Of a DNA stretch of 64,000 bases, positions 16,972-25,709 are shown piece after piece; position 1 is the first letter of the stretch, and every line of letters begins with the position of its first letter. The notes beneath the pieces are model-generated. The model made no database searches. It was not told where the DNA came from and was given only the letters and a program-made list of their open reading frames with translations. The position numbers and the translations under genes are program-made. Where the stretch lies: NCBI GenBank assembly GCA_910579965.1, contig CAJTWF010000003.1, positions 50,682 to 114,681 on the forward strand, given 5' to 3'. Origin of the DNA: an uncultured Oscillospiraceae bacterium (lineage in GTDB: Bacteria; Bacillota; Clostridia; Oscillospirales; Oscillospiraceae).

Positions 16972-18600
16972 ATGTCCAACGCGTATTTTACCATCGCCAA
17001 GCCCGCCAACGATCCCTTTTTGGGGTATCTGCCCGGCAGCCCGGAGCGGGCGGCGCTGAAGGAGGAGCTGGCCAGGCAGGCGGCCGAGGTGGTCAAGATC
17101 CCCCTCATCATCGGCGGCAGGGAGGTCTGGACGGAGGAGACCATCCAGATCACCATGCCCCATGACCACCGGCACGTCATCGCCCAGTGCTGCATGGCCG
17201 GGGAGAAGGAGCTGAAGGAGGCCGTGGACGCGGCCCTGGCCGCCCGGGACGCCTGGGAGGCCATGCCCTGGGAGCACCGCTCCGCCATCTTCCTCAAGGC
17301 CGCCGACATGATTACCGGCCCCTACCGGAAGGTCCTCAACGCCTCCACTATGCTGGGCCAGTCGAAGACCGTGTTCCAGGCGGAGATCGACATCGCCGAG
17401 CTGGCGGACTTCCTCCGCTTCGGCGTGTGGGAGGCCCAGGAGATCTTCAAAAAGCAGCCGGAGAGCGTGGACGGCATCTGGAACCGGCAGGACTACCGGC
17501 CCCTGGACGGCTTCATCTGCGCCGTGTCCCCCTTCAACTTCACCTCCATCGGCGGCAACCTGCCCACGGCCCCGGCCATCATGGGCAACGTGTCCGTGTG
17601 GAAGCCCTCCCGGACCGCGGCCCTGTCCAACTACTACTATATGAAGCTGCTGCAGTGGTGCGGCCTGCCCGCCGGGGTCATCAACTTCGTCCCCTGCGCG
17701 GGGAGCGACATCTCCCGGTATGTCATCAGCCACCCCAAAATGGCGGGCTTCCACTTCACCGGCTCCACCGCCGTGTTCCAGAGCGTGTGGAAGCAGGTGG
17801 GAGAGAACATCAGCTCCTACGCCAACTATCCCCGTCTGGTGGGGGAAACCGGCGGCAAGGACTTCATCTTCGCCCACCCCACCGCAGACATTGAGCCGCT
17901 GGCGGCGGCGATCATCCGGGGCTCCTTTGAGTTTCAGGGCCAGAAGTGCTCCGCCTGCTCCCGGGCGTTCATCCCCGAGAGCATCTGGCCGGCGGTGGAG
18001 AAGCTCCTGAAGGAGCACGCCGCCGGGCTGAAGGTGGGGGACGTGTCGGAGCTGGATACCTTCATGGGCGCGGTCATCGACAAGGCCTCCTTCGAGACCT
18101 GCAAGGGCTACATTGACCGGGCCGCCGCCTCCCCGGACTGCACGTTCGTGGCCGGCGGGACCTATGACGGCAGCAAGGGCTGGTTCGTGCAGCCCACCAT
18201 CATCCGCTGCAAGACGCCCACCTGCGAGTCCATGGTGAAGGAGATCTTCGGGCCCATCGTGTCCATCTACGTCTATCCGGACGGCAAGCTGGACGAAACC
18301 CTAGCTGTCTGCGACAGCGCGTCCCCCTATGCCCTCACCGGGGCCATCTTCGCCCAGGACCGGGAGGCCATCGTGAAGATGGAGCGGGCCCTGCGCAACG
18401 CGGCCGGAAACTTCTACATCAACGACAAGTGTACCGGCGCCATTGTGGGCCAGCAGCCCTTCGGCGGGGCCCGCGCCTCCGGCACCAACGACAAGGCGGG
18501 TACCTGGCTGAACATGGTCCGCTGGGTCAGCGCCCACACGGTGAAGGAGTCCTTCTGCCCCTCCTCCGCCATCAATTACCCCTATATGTCTGAGAAATAA
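16972..18600 (+). CDS. pruA: L-glutamate gamma-semialdehyde (P5C) dehydrogenase
   Basis: 542-aa aldehyde dehydrogenase of the ALDH4-like type, oxidising P5C/glutamate semialdehyde to L-glutamate with NAD(P)+. Diagnostic blocks are AVSPFNFTSIGGNLPTAPA, FTGSTAVFQ and LVGETGGKDF, with general base Glu292 and catalytic Cys326 (FQGQKCSACSRAF). The C-terminal block is QQPFGGARASGTNDKAG. It is a stand-alone enzyme with no proline dehydrogenase domain (PutA-type fusion absent). AGGGAGGAAAG lies upstream of the ATG. In context it would use P5C made by HypD, giving reduced NAD(P) and glutamate. A strong bidirectional terminator follows. Confidence 0.93.
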   Translation: MSNAYFTIAKPANDPFLGYLPGSPERAALKEELARQAAEVVKIPLIIGGREVWTEETIQITMPHDHRHVIAQCCMAGEKELKEAVDAALAARDAWEAMPWEHRSAIFLKAADMITGPYRKVLNASTMLGQSKTVFQAEIDIAELADFLRFGVWEAQEIFKKQPESVDGIWNRQDYRPLDGFICAVSPFNFTSIGGNLPTAPAIMGNVSVWKPSRTAALSNYYYMKLLQWCGLPAGVINFVPCAGSDISRYVISHPKMAGFHFTGSTAVFQSVWKQVGENISSYANYPRLVGETGGKDFIFAHPTADIEPLAAAIIRGSFEFQGQKCSACSRAFIPESIWPAVEKLLKEHAAGLKVGDVSELDTFMGAVIDKASFETCKGYIDRAAASPDCTFVAGGTYDGSKGWFVQPTIIRCKTPTCESMVKEIFGPIVSIYVYPDGKLDETLAVCDSASPYALTGAIFAQDREAIVKMERALRNAAGNFYINDKCTGAIVGQQPFGGARASGTNDKAGTWLNMVRWVSAHTVKESFCPSSAINYPYMSEK

Positions 18601-18607
18601 CCCAAAG

Positions 18608-18638
18608 GAGCGCCGCAGGATTTGGTCCTGCGGCGCTC
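18608..18638. terminator. Bidirectional terminator between pruA and pepP
   Basis: Perfect 13-bp stem (GAGCGCCGCAGGA and its complement) with a 5-nt loop between convergent genes. Confidence 0.85.
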
Positions 18639-18663
18639 TCTGTGATTTCAGCGCGGCGGCGTA

Positions 18664-19917
18664 TCACCGCTTTGCCATATAGTCCTCAATATCCTCGATG
18701 CTCCGGGGGGTGACGGCGGAGAGGTTCTCGCAGCCGTCCTCAGTAATGAGGCAGTTGTCCTCCAGGCGGAAGCCGATGCCCCACGCCTCGTGGTAGATGC
18801 CCACGTCCACGCAGAACACCATCCCCGGCTCCAGCAGCCGCTGGCCGCCCTTTGTGTCCACCATGTCGTGGGTGTCGTAGCCCACGTGGTGTGCGCCGCC
18901 GTGCCAGATATAGGTCCCCACGTCCTCGAATCTGGCGCACACGCCGATCTCCCGCAGCTGCTCGAAGTTGTACCGGCGGATCTCCTGGTCCACGCTGGAC
19001 ATGGGCAGGCCGGGGCGGAGGGTCTCGAACATGTGGTTGGAGGTCCGGTAGGCGCACTGGTAGAGGAGCTTCTGCCGCTCAGAGAATCGGCCGTTGAGAG
19101 GCCAGCCCCGGGACACGTCGTTGATCTCATTGTCCCAGCAGGCCCCCACGTCGTTGAGAACCATGTCCCCGTCGCGGGCCTGGCCCCGGTACTCGTGGTA
19201 GTGGATGCAGAAGTTGTTCTTTCCCGCAGAGACGATAGGCGGGAAGCCGGCGGAGAGAACCCCCCGCTGGGCCAGGGCGTAGTCGAACTCCGCCTTGAGC
19301 TGGTACTCATAGATGCCGTCCCGGGCGGCGCGCATCATGGCCAGGATGCCGTCCCGGGTGATGGTCTCCGCGTAGCGCATGGCCTCGATCTCACAGGGCT
19401 TTTTGATGGTGCGCTGGCCGGCAATGCGCTGATGGATGTTCTCCAGGCGGACAAAGGGGTAGTGCGTCCCCAGCCACGCCGCCAGCTGCAGGGCCTGCCG
19501 CACCGGCTGCTCGTCCACGCGCCGCCGGTCAAAATCCAGACAGATGGTGGTCAGACCGCCGGCGATCAGCTTCTCCAGGAAGGGGAGAAATTCGCTGTTG
19601 GGCCGGATATTCTCCAGAGCGGAGCGGTCCCGGGCCTCCTCCGGGGACAGCCGCCGGCCGTTCCACCGCTCCAGGTAGTCGTCCTTGGGCAGCAGGAACA
19701 GGGTCTCGCTGACGCTGTCTCCGCCCTTGCAGGCGGCCAGGACGCTGTCCGCCTGCTCAACGCCCGTGTAGTAGACAAAGGACCGGTCCGCGAAAAAGGG
19801 GTAGTCCTCGTCGCTGGTCTTGCGGGGGGCGCGCCCGCTGAAGAGAAGGAGCAGGCTGTCCGCCGGCAGGGAGCGGTAGAGCTCCTGCCGGTTCTGCTGG
19901 TGAAATGCTTTGTCCAT
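18664..19917 (-). CDS. M24B metallopeptidase (Xaa-Pro aminopeptidase type)
   Basis: 417-aa aminopeptidase-P-like enzyme that cleaves the N-terminal residue before proline; hydroxyproline may also be accepted at that position. An N-terminal AMP_N domain (about 1-140) precedes the pita-bread fold. Metal ligands are visible: Asp in LNDVGACWDNEINDVSR (two Asp 11 residues apart), His in HHVGYDTHD, Glu in IGFRLEDNCLI, and the final Glu near TEDGCENLSAVTP. Its promoter carries the palindrome shared with the AraC gene promoter. It lies convergent to pruA and probably supplies Pro/Hyp from collagen-like peptides. Confidence 0.9.
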   Translation of the reverse strand: MDKAFHQQNRQELYRSLPADSLLLLFSGRAPRKTSDEDYPFFADRSFVYYTGVEQADSVLAACKGGDSVSETLFLLPKDDYLERWNGRRLSPEEARDRSALENIRPNSEFLPFLEKLIAGGLTTICLDFDRRRVDEQPVRQALQLAAWLGTHYPFVRLENIHQRIAGQRTIKKPCEIEAMRYAETITRDGILAMMRAARDGIYEYQLKAEFDYALAQRGVLSAGFPPIVSAGKNNFCIHYHEYRGQARDGDMVLNDVGACWDNEINDVSRGWPLNGRFSERQKLLYQCAYRTSNHMFETLRPGLPMSSVDQEIRRYNFEQLREIGVCARFEDVGTYIWHGGAHHVGYDTHDMVDTKGGQRLLEPGMVFCVDVGIYHEAWGIGFRLEDNCLITEDGCENLSAVTPRSIEDIEDYMAKR

Positions 19918-20002
19918 ATGTAGGGTTCCTCCTTTGGTTTCCCATATCAGGCTGACGGGGGAGCGCAGGCTATGTGCGGCAGTCCTCGTGCGCTGTTCTG
20001 AA

Positions 20003-20034
20003 TTTCATTATAGTGAAAACAGCAGAATAGTCAA
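20003..20034 (-). promoter_or_regulatory. pepP promoter overlapping a TTTCA-N6-TGAAA operator
   Basis: Minus strand TTGACT (20029-20034), 16-nt spacer, TATAAT (20007-20012). The -10 is inside the palindrome TTTCACTATAATGAAA (20003-20018), the same geometry and core as at 13467-13504. Confidence 0.8.
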
Positions 20035-20083
20035 GCAAATTTCCAGAAAAAGAATGTCGTATTTCATCTGAATCGGAACGCTA

Positions 20084-20099
20084 TTTCACAAAAATGAAA
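20084..20099. promoter_or_regulatory. Second TTTCA-N6-TGAAA site upstream of pepP
   Basis: TTTCACAAAAATGAAA, an exact copy of the site at 9213-9228; about 80 bp further upstream of the pepP promoter operator, a spacing that would allow looping. Confidence 0.55.
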
Positions 20100-20111
20100 T
20101 TCTGTGCAAAA

Positions 20112-20150
20112 CCGCCGGCAGAGGGGGCACATGGGCCCCTCTACCGGCGG
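20112..20150 (-). terminator. Terminator of the M20-LdcA operon
   Basis: Long GC stem (arms at about 20112-20128 and 20134-20150) that begins at the stop codon, followed on the minus strand by TTTTGC. Confidence 0.85.
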
Positions 20151-21064
20151 ACGGTTATGGTCCCCAGATCCCCGTCGATCTGGCACAGGGTCCCCATGGG
20201 CAGAGTGACCATGGGGGAGCAGTGGGCGGACCGGAGGCCGGCGAGCACCGGGCAGGGCCAGCCGGCAAAGAAGTCCCGCAGCAGAGCCTGGGGCCCGTAA
20301 TCCGGGCGGTAGGCGTTGCCGCACCGCGCAAAGGCGCCGAACACCAGGGCCGCCGCCTCCGCCAGCACCCCGGCGCGGAGCAGCTGGGTGAGCATTTTCT
20401 CCAGGGCGTAGACCGCCTCCCCCACGTCCTCCAGATAGAGGACCCGGCCCCTGGCGTCGATCTGCTCCGGCGTACCCAGGCTGTGGACCGCCAGGGAGAG
20501 GTTGCCGCCGGTGAGGACCCCCTCGGCCCGGCCAGGGCGGAGGCATTCCACAGGCGCGCCTGGGGGATTGCGGATCTCCAGGCAGTCCTCCAGGTCCAGG
20601 GCGGCGCGGAGACTGGACCAGGAGAAGCGGTCCTCCGCCCAGTCCAGGGCCCGGTTGGCGGTGGGACCGTGGAAGGTGACCAGACCGCACCGCTGCTGGA
20701 GGGCCAGGTGGAGGGTGGTGACATCACTGAACCCGATGAAGGGCTTGGGGTGGGCGGCGATGAGATCGCAGTCCAGCAGGGGCAGCAGCTGCCAGGACGT
20801 GCTGCCGCCCCGGACGCACCATATGGCGTCTATCTCGGGATCGGCAAACCCCCGGTGGAGGTCCGCGGCCCGCAGGGCCGCCGGCGCGGCGGCGTAGCCG
20901 CTGGCGGCGGGACCGGCCCGGCAGGCGTCCCCGATCCGCGCCCGGAGCCCCAGACGCTCCACGGCCCGGGCGATCTCCTCCACCGGCTGGTCCTCCGCCA
21001 GAGGGGAGGAGAGGGCGGTGAGGAGCACTGTGCCGCCCTGGGGCAGTTTTTTCGGAAAGAGCAC
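20141..21064 (-). CDS. S66-family LD-carboxypeptidase (LdcA/MccF-like)
   Basis: 307-aa serine peptidase of family S66. Members remove the terminal D-Ala from murein tetrapeptides or hydrolyse microcin-C-type conjugates. Visible blocks are the N-terminal LPQGGTVLLTALSSPL, IWCVRGGSTSWQLLP, the nucleophile block FIGFSDVTTLHLAL with the Ser of GFSD, GGNLSLAVHSLGTP, and LYLEDVGEAVYALEKML with an acidic catalytic residue. The C-terminal His block is LRSAHCSPMVTLPMGT. It follows the M20 gene by 13 bp. The operon partner suggests recycling or uptake of cell-wall or other peptides rather than immunity, but either is possible. Confidence 0.88.
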   Translation of the reverse strand: MLFPKKLPQGGTVLLTALSSPLAEDQPVEEIARAVERLGLRARIGDACRAGPAASGYAAAPAALRAADLHRGFADPEIDAIWCVRGGSTSWQLLPLLDCDLIAAHPKPFIGFSDVTTLHLALQQRCGLVTFHGPTANRALDWAEDRFSWSSLRAALDLEDCLEIRNPPGAPVECLRPGRAEGVLTGGNLSLAVHSLGTPEQIDARGRVLYLEDVGEAVYALEKMLTQLLRAGVLAEAAALVFGAFARCGNAYRPDYGPQALLRDFFAGWPCPVLAGLRSAHCSPMVTLPMGTLCQIDGDLGTITVRR

Positions 21065-21077
21065 GGCTGGCCTCCTC

Positions 21078-22250
21078 TCACTGGGACAGAAAGTCCAGGG
21101 CAGCCTGGGCCTCCACAGCCGCGGCCAGAGGCAGGGCCGCCGGGTCCGCGGCGAAGCGGGGGTTGTGGTTGGGGAAGGCGAAGTCCTGCCCTCCCACGCC
21201 GATATAGTAGTAGCAGCCCGGAACCGCGTCGCTGAAGTAGCCGAAGTCGTCGGTGCCCAGGGAGGGCTCCGCCAGCTCCAGCACCTTCTCCGGCCCCAGA
21301 ATTTTCCCCGCCGCCCGGCGCAGCAGGTCCGTCATGGCGGGATCGTTCCGGCAGCCGGGATAGCTCTCAAAGATCCCGATCTCCGCCGACACCCCCATGG
21401 CCGCCGCCACGCCGGAGACCAGGGACCGGAAGTCCTCCTTCACCCGCTCCCGGGCCGGACCGCCCATGGTGCGGAGGATGCCGGTGAACACCGCCGTCTC
21501 GGGGAGAATGTTGCCGGCGGTGCCGCTGTGGAAGGAGCCCACCGTCACCACCACCGGCTCCGTGGGGGAGGTGCGGCGGCTGGAGATGGTCTGGAGGGCG
21601 GCGACGATCTGAGCCCCGGCCACGATCACGTCCGTACCCAGGTGGGGCTTGGCCCCGTGGGAGCCCCGGCCCCGGAGGGTGACGGAGAAGGGGTTGGAGG
21701 CGGCGCAGATGGGCCCCGAGCGGACGGAGACCGTGCCCGTGGGGACGCCGCTCTCCACGTGGCAGCACAGGGCCCCGTCCACGCGGGGGTTCTCCATGCA
21801 CCCGGCCTGGATCATCCGCGCCGCGCCGCCGTCCCCCTCCTCGTCGGGCTGGAACAGCAGCTTCACGTTTCCCGCCAGAGACGCCCGCCGCCGCTGGAGC
21901 AGAAACGCCGCCCCCAGCAGGGCCGCCGTATGGAAGTCGTGGCCGCAGGCGTGCATGACCCCGGGGACCTGGGAGGCGTAGGGCAGGCCCGTCTCCTCGG
22001 TGATGGGCAGCGCGTCCATGTCCGCCCGGAAGGCGATGGTCCGGCCGGGCCGGCCGCCCCGGATGAGGGCCGCGGCGCCCGTTTCCAGCAGGGGGGTGTA
22101 CTCGATATCCAGCTCCGCCAGAACGCTGCGGATCAGCCCGGCGGTGTGCCGCTCCTGATTGCCCAGCTCCGGGCGGCGGTGAAGGGCGCGGAAGATCTCC
22201 TGGAGCCTGGGCGCCAGCGCCAGGGCCTCCTCTTTCAGCTGTCCGGTCAT
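21078..22250 (-). CDS. M20-family amidohydrolase (hippurate hydrolase-like)
   Basis: 390-aa zinc-type amidohydrolase of the M20D group (N-acyl-amino-acid or carboxypeptidase-like). Metal ligand motifs are AFRADMDALPI, MHACGHDFHTAALL and FQPDEEGDGGAARMI, with a late His in the C-terminal NHNPRFAAD block. An internal dimerisation insert lies between (about 180-290). It is the first gene of an operon with the LD-carboxypeptidase; a TATAAT -10 sits at 22286-22291 and AAAAGGAGG precedes the start. The exact substrate (acyl-amino acid or dipeptide) is not determinable from sequence. Confidence 0.92.
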   Translation of the reverse strand: MTGQLKEEALALAPRLQEIFRALHRRPELGNQERHTAGLIRSVLAELDIEYTPLLETGAAALIRGGRPGRTIAFRADMDALPITEETGLPYASQVPGVMHACGHDFHTAALLGAAFLLQRRRASLAGNVKLLFQPDEEGDGGAARMIQAGCMENPRVDGALCCHVESGVPTGTVSVRSGPICAASNPFSVTLRGRGSHGAKPHLGTDVIVAGAQIVAALQTISSRRTSPTEPVVVTVGSFHSGTAGNILPETAVFTGILRTMGGPARERVKEDFRSLVSGVAAAMGVSAEIGIFESYPGCRNDPAMTDLLRRAAGKILGPEKVLELAEPSLGTDDFGYFSDAVPGCYYYIGVGGQDFAFPNHNPRFAADPAALPLAAAVEAQAALDFLSQ

Positions 22251-22285
22251 AGGGACCGCCTCCTTTTTACCAGTAAAGTGCTTCC

Positions 22286-22308
22286 ATTATACACGAAGGA
22301 GGGCTCCA
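22286..22308 (-). promoter_or_regulatory. Probable promoter of the M20-LdcA operon
   Basis: TATAAT on the minus strand at 22286-22291 with a weak -35 (GTGACT) 17 nt upstream. Confidence 0.5.
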
Positions 22309-22335
22309 AGTCACCTGTTTTTTCGTTCGCCCGGC

Positions 22336-24048
22336 CTACAGCTCCCGCATCAGGTGGAAGCTCTGCATCAGCTGCACGGACCCGTACCCCCACTGGTTGT
22401 TGGGATAGACCATGTCGGACCGGCGCAGGCAGCCCCGGATGAGGTAGGCCCGTATCTGGTAGGTGCTCATGGCCGGATCGTTGCCCTCCCGGACCCCCCA
22501 CTGGAGCAGCAGGGCGCAGATCCCCGCCAGCACCGCCGCCGCCGCGCTGGTGCCGCTCATGTTGCCGGGGCCGTAGGGGTAGACGCCCCCCACCCCCACG
22601 CCGGGGGCCGTCAGATCCGGCAGGACCCGGCCGTCCCAGGCGGGGCCCCGGGAGGACTTGGCGTAGAGGCTCTTGCTGGCGCTGTCGTAGGCCCCGCAGC
22701 AGATCACCCCCACGGCGGAGGCGGGACTGGTGACGGTGTAGTCCGGCGTGGCGGCCAGAAACTCCACCGTGGGGGAGACAAAGCCCGTCATGGGCAGCCA
22801 CACCTGGTAGCTGCCGTTGAGGAGGATGTCCCCGTGGAGCCCGATGGTCCACACCCCGGGGGTGGCTCCCAATATGCGGATAATGGACAGCTGCCCGCCG
22901 CTGCCCTCCACGGGGAAGTGGTATTCCACCTGGACCCGGGCGGCCTCCAGCACCAGCTTCACGTCCGCAGCCAGGCTCACCCCCGGCCGGGCCGGCACCC
23001 GGCCCACCAGCTCCCCGGAGGGGGAGCGCACCGAAACCGACAGCCGGTCCGCCACCGTGTTCCACACCGCCAGGTATACGTCCCCCGCGTTCTCCCCCAC
23101 CTTCAGATCCACCTGTCCCGGCTTCTCCCCGGGCTGGAGCACGCCGCCGGTGTGGTGGCGTGCCTCGGCCTCGTTGCCTGCGGCCGCGCACAGGCAGACC
23201 CCATTCTGGATGGACACGCCGCCCAGATACTCCTCAAACACGCTGTATCCGTCGTGACTGCCCGCGTTGGTGCCCAGGCCGATGCAGATGGCCACCGGCC
23301 GGCCCAGCTCCCGGGCCTTGCGCAGGATGTACTCCACCCCCAGCATCACGGCGCTGGACTCGTAGGCGTACTGCTGCTCCGGCGGTACGCAGTACTTCTC
23401 CCGGTAGAAGGGCCGGGCCTTTTTCAGCTTCACGGCGATGATCTCCGCGTCCGGGGCCGCGCCGGAGAAGTCCTCGGTCTGCCGCCCGGCGGCCACCGAG
23501 GCCAGGAAGGTGCCGTGGCCCTCCTCGTCCCGCTCCGGCACCAGCTCGTAGGGGTTGGGGGAGGCCAGGGCCGCGTCGATCTCCTCCTTGGTGTACTCCC
23601 GGCCCAGCAGGAACCCCGCCGGGGGCTCCCCGTCGGCGGTCTGATCGTAGATATAGCGGATGCGGCTGGCGCCGTCCTCGTAGCGGAACACGTCCTGGGT
23701 GTAGTCGATGCCCGTGTCCACAAACCCCAGCAGCACCCCCCGGCCCTTCAAGTTCAGGTAGGGCTGGCTGTGGACCTGGGAGACCCCCGCCGCGTCCAGG
23801 GCCGGGCGGTCCAGCAGGCCCAGCACCACGGAGAAGGAGCTCAGGAAGGCCGCCCCCAGGGCCTCCTCCAGCTTGTGGAAGTTCTCCGCCTTGATGTAGC
23901 CCAGCACGTAGCGGCCTGAGAGCATCTGCCCTACCACCACGTCGCCGGAGCTTCTGGCGTAGTCGAAAAATGCGTCCGTGGCCCTGGTGACAAAGTCCAC
24001 GGTATCCGGCGCGTTGATAAATGCCTGGGCCTCCGGTGAAAGCCGCAT
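22336..24048 (-). CDS. S8-family peptidase, Csp-like germination protease (second copy)
   Basis: 570-aa subtilisin-like protease of the clostridial CspA/B/C type. The catalytic triad is intact: Asp in GFVDTGIDYTQD, His in EEGHGTFLASVA, Ser in MSGTSAAAAVLAG. As in Csp proteins, a long jelly-roll-like insertion (about 320-480) lies between His and Ser. There is no secretion signal; the N-terminal stretch (SPEAQAFINAP...) resembles a short prodomain. The start at 24048 lies 2 bp past the stop of the other subtilase, so they are co-transcribed. The role inferred from the SleC-like neighbour is activation of a cortex hydrolase at spore germination. Confidence 0.88.
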   Translation of the reverse strand: MRLSPEAQAFINAPDTVDFVTRATDAFFDYARSSGDVVVGQMLSGRYVLGYIKAENFHKLEEALGAAFLSSFSVVLGLLDRPALDAAGVSQVHSQPYLNLKGRGVLLGFVDTGIDYTQDVFRYEDGASRIRYIYDQTADGEPPAGFLLGREYTKEEIDAALASPNPYELVPERDEEGHGTFLASVAAGRQTEDFSGAAPDAEIIAVKLKKARPFYREKYCVPPEQQYAYESSAVMLGVEYILRKARELGRPVAICIGLGTNAGSHDGYSVFEEYLGGVSIQNGVCLCAAAGNEAEARHHTGGVLQPGEKPGQVDLKVGENAGDVYLAVWNTVADRLSVSVRSPSGELVGRVPARPGVSLAADVKLVLEAARVQVEYHFPVEGSGGQLSIIRILGATPGVWTIGLHGDILLNGSYQVWLPMTGFVSPTVEFLAATPDYTVTSPASAVGVICCGAYDSASKSLYAKSSRGPAWDGRVLPDLTAPGVGVGGVYPYGPGNMSGTSAAAAVLAGICALLLQWGVREGNDPAMSTYQIRAYLIRGCLRRSDMVYPNNQWGYGSVQLMQSFHLMREL

Positions 24049-24050
24049 GA

Positions 24051-25607
24051 TTACAGCCCCCTCTCCACATGATTGACCAGCTCGTTCATGGTCCCGCACA
24101 GGTTCAGCCGCCCGTAGCCCCACTGGGGATTGGGGTAGGTGAGGAAGGGGCTGCGCAGGGCCCCCTTGCACAGAAACGCCTTCACCCGCTGGCCGTAGAG
24201 GAACAAGTCGTTTCCCTGGACGATGCCCCACTCCATCATCAGCGCCGCTGACCCGGAGACAAAGGGGGCGGCCATGCTGGTGCCGGTGAACACGTCGTAG
24301 CCGCCTCCGGCCTTGGCGGACCGGACCATCTCCGCCGGGGCCATCAGATCCAGCATCACCCGGCCGGCGCAGTCCTGATCCCCCCGGCCGGAGAAGGGGC
24401 TGGCGGTCTCCGTCTCCGGCCGGAAGCCCCCCACGGAGATGGGGTACAGGGCCGTGGCGGGCAGGGTGATGGTGAGATCCGGCTCCGGCTGGAGGAAGGC
24501 GGTGCGCTCCGTCACCTCCTCCACCGTGGGCAGCCACACGTCGAACCGGCCGTCGGACACCCGCCGTCCCCGGCAGTGCAGCTGCCACAGTCCGTCCATA
24601 GCCCCCGGAGGGCCCTCCAGCAGGAACATGGCCTCCTGGGAGGCGCTGTAGTGGGTGGGCACGCCGTAGAACACTGACACCCGGATGGACCCGAACCGGA
24701 GAAACCGGGTCCCCTCCGTCAGGATCCCCGTGGACTGGCCGTTGGGCAGGACCAGCTCGAAGTCCGCCTCGTCAGCGAAGTTCTTCCACAGGGAGAGGTA
24801 GATCCGCTGCCGCTGGGTGGAGACGTTGAACTCCGCGTCCACGCTGCCCCCCTCGATGAGCCGGCCCCGGAAGTGGTGGGCCCCGCTGCCCTCGTTCCCG
24901 GCCGCGCATACGATGACGGTCCGCCCCCGCTGGGAGGACTGGTCAATGTAGGACTCAAACAGGGACTGCCCCTGGTGGGAGCCGCAGTTGGTGCCGTAGC
25001 TCAGGTTCACCACGCAGGGCATCTCCAGCCGCTCCGCCTGGTCCAGCAGAAACTTCACCGCCCGCATTACATCCGTGGTTCTGGCGCTGGCCAGCTTCAC
25101 GGCGGCAATGGACGCGCCGGGGGCCACGCCGCTGCGCCCGGCGGCGATAGCGGCCACGGCGGTGCCGTGGCCCTCCTGATCGACGGAGGGGGCCAGGCCG
25201 GCGGCGATCTCCTCCCCGGAGAAGACGGCCCCCCGGAGAAAGCCCTCGGGCGGCGTGCCCTCCGCGGTCATGTCCCACAGGGCGGCCACCCGGCTCAGGC
25301 CGTCCTCCCCCAGAAATTCCGGGTGGTTCAGATCCAGGCCCGAGTCCACAAGCCCGATGAGCACCCCTCTGCCCGTCAGCCCCAGCCCGTTCTTGCGCTG
25401 GACCGGCGGAATGCAGGCCGCCTCCATGCTCCGGTCCGCCAGACAGCTCAGCTGCCGGGCCGGCTCGTAGAAGGTGACCTGCCGGTGCTCCAGCAGCCGC
25501 GAGGGGGGCTGGTCCAGCAGCTCCAGAATGGCGAACTGGGCGTCCAGCAGCTCCGTAGGGTAGCCCAGGGAGAGGATATCCCCCGTGTATTTGATGATGT
25601 ATTCCAT
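24051..25607 (-). CDS. S8-family peptidase, Csp-like germination protease (first copy)
   Basis: 518-aa relative of the next gene with the same architecture. The triad is Asp in GLVDSGLDLNHPE, His in QEGHGTAVAAIA, and Ser in FTGTSMAAPFVSG; an Asn oxyanion-type residue is seen in AAGNEGSGAHHFRG. Start at 25607 behind GGGAGG; the open frame continues far upstream on this strand but without a ribosome site and overlapping the SleC-like gene. It is divergent from the SleC-like gene across about 100 bp. In C. difficile and C. perfringens, Csp proteases cleave the pro-peptide of SleC; the same division of work is inferred here. Confidence 0.88.
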   Translation of the reverse strand: MEYIIKYTGDILSLGYPTELLDAQFAILELLDQPPSRLLEHRQVTFYEPARQLSCLADRSMEAACIPPVQRKNGLGLTGRGVLIGLVDSGLDLNHPEFLGEDGLSRVAALWDMTAEGTPPEGFLRGAVFSGEEIAAGLAPSVDQEGHGTAVAAIAAGRSGVAPGASIAAVKLASARTTDVMRAVKFLLDQAERLEMPCVVNLSYGTNCGSHQGQSLFESYIDQSSQRGRTVIVCAAGNEGSGAHHFRGRLIEGGSVDAEFNVSTQRQRIYLSLWKNFADEADFELVLPNGQSTGILTEGTRFLRFGSIRVSVFYGVPTHYSASQEAMFLLEGPPGAMDGLWQLHCRGRRVSDGRFDVWLPTVEEVTERTAFLQPEPDLTITLPATALYPISVGGFRPETETASPFSGRGDQDCAGRVMLDLMAPAEMVRSAKAGGGYDVFTGTSMAAPFVSGSAALMMEWGIVQGNDLFLYGQRVKAFLCKGALRSPFLTYPNPQWGYGRLNLCGTMNELVNHVERGL

Positions 25608-25709
25608 GAAGTCCTCCCGTCCAAGAAAGGGGTGCGGCACCCCGGGGAGGCAGTGGCGCGGCGCGCCAAAGCCTGCATAGAATAGTATACGGAAAGGAGG
25701 ACTGCCGAT
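25608..25709. promoter_or_regulatory. Divergent csp/sleC-like control region
   Basis: Contains a 7-bp-arm GC palindrome (GGGGTGC-G-GCACCCC) at 25629-25643 and CATAGAATA at 25676-25684, which matches the CATANNNTA -10 pattern of sigma-E/sigma-K promoters reading toward the sleC-like gene. The -35 is not clear, so sporulation-sigma control is only suggested. Confidence 0.35.

Noticed and set aside
14886..17309. 807-aa open frame antisense to the peptide-binding lipoprotein gene
   Set aside because: Valine/glycine-rich shadow of a GC-rich gene; no homology-like motifs.
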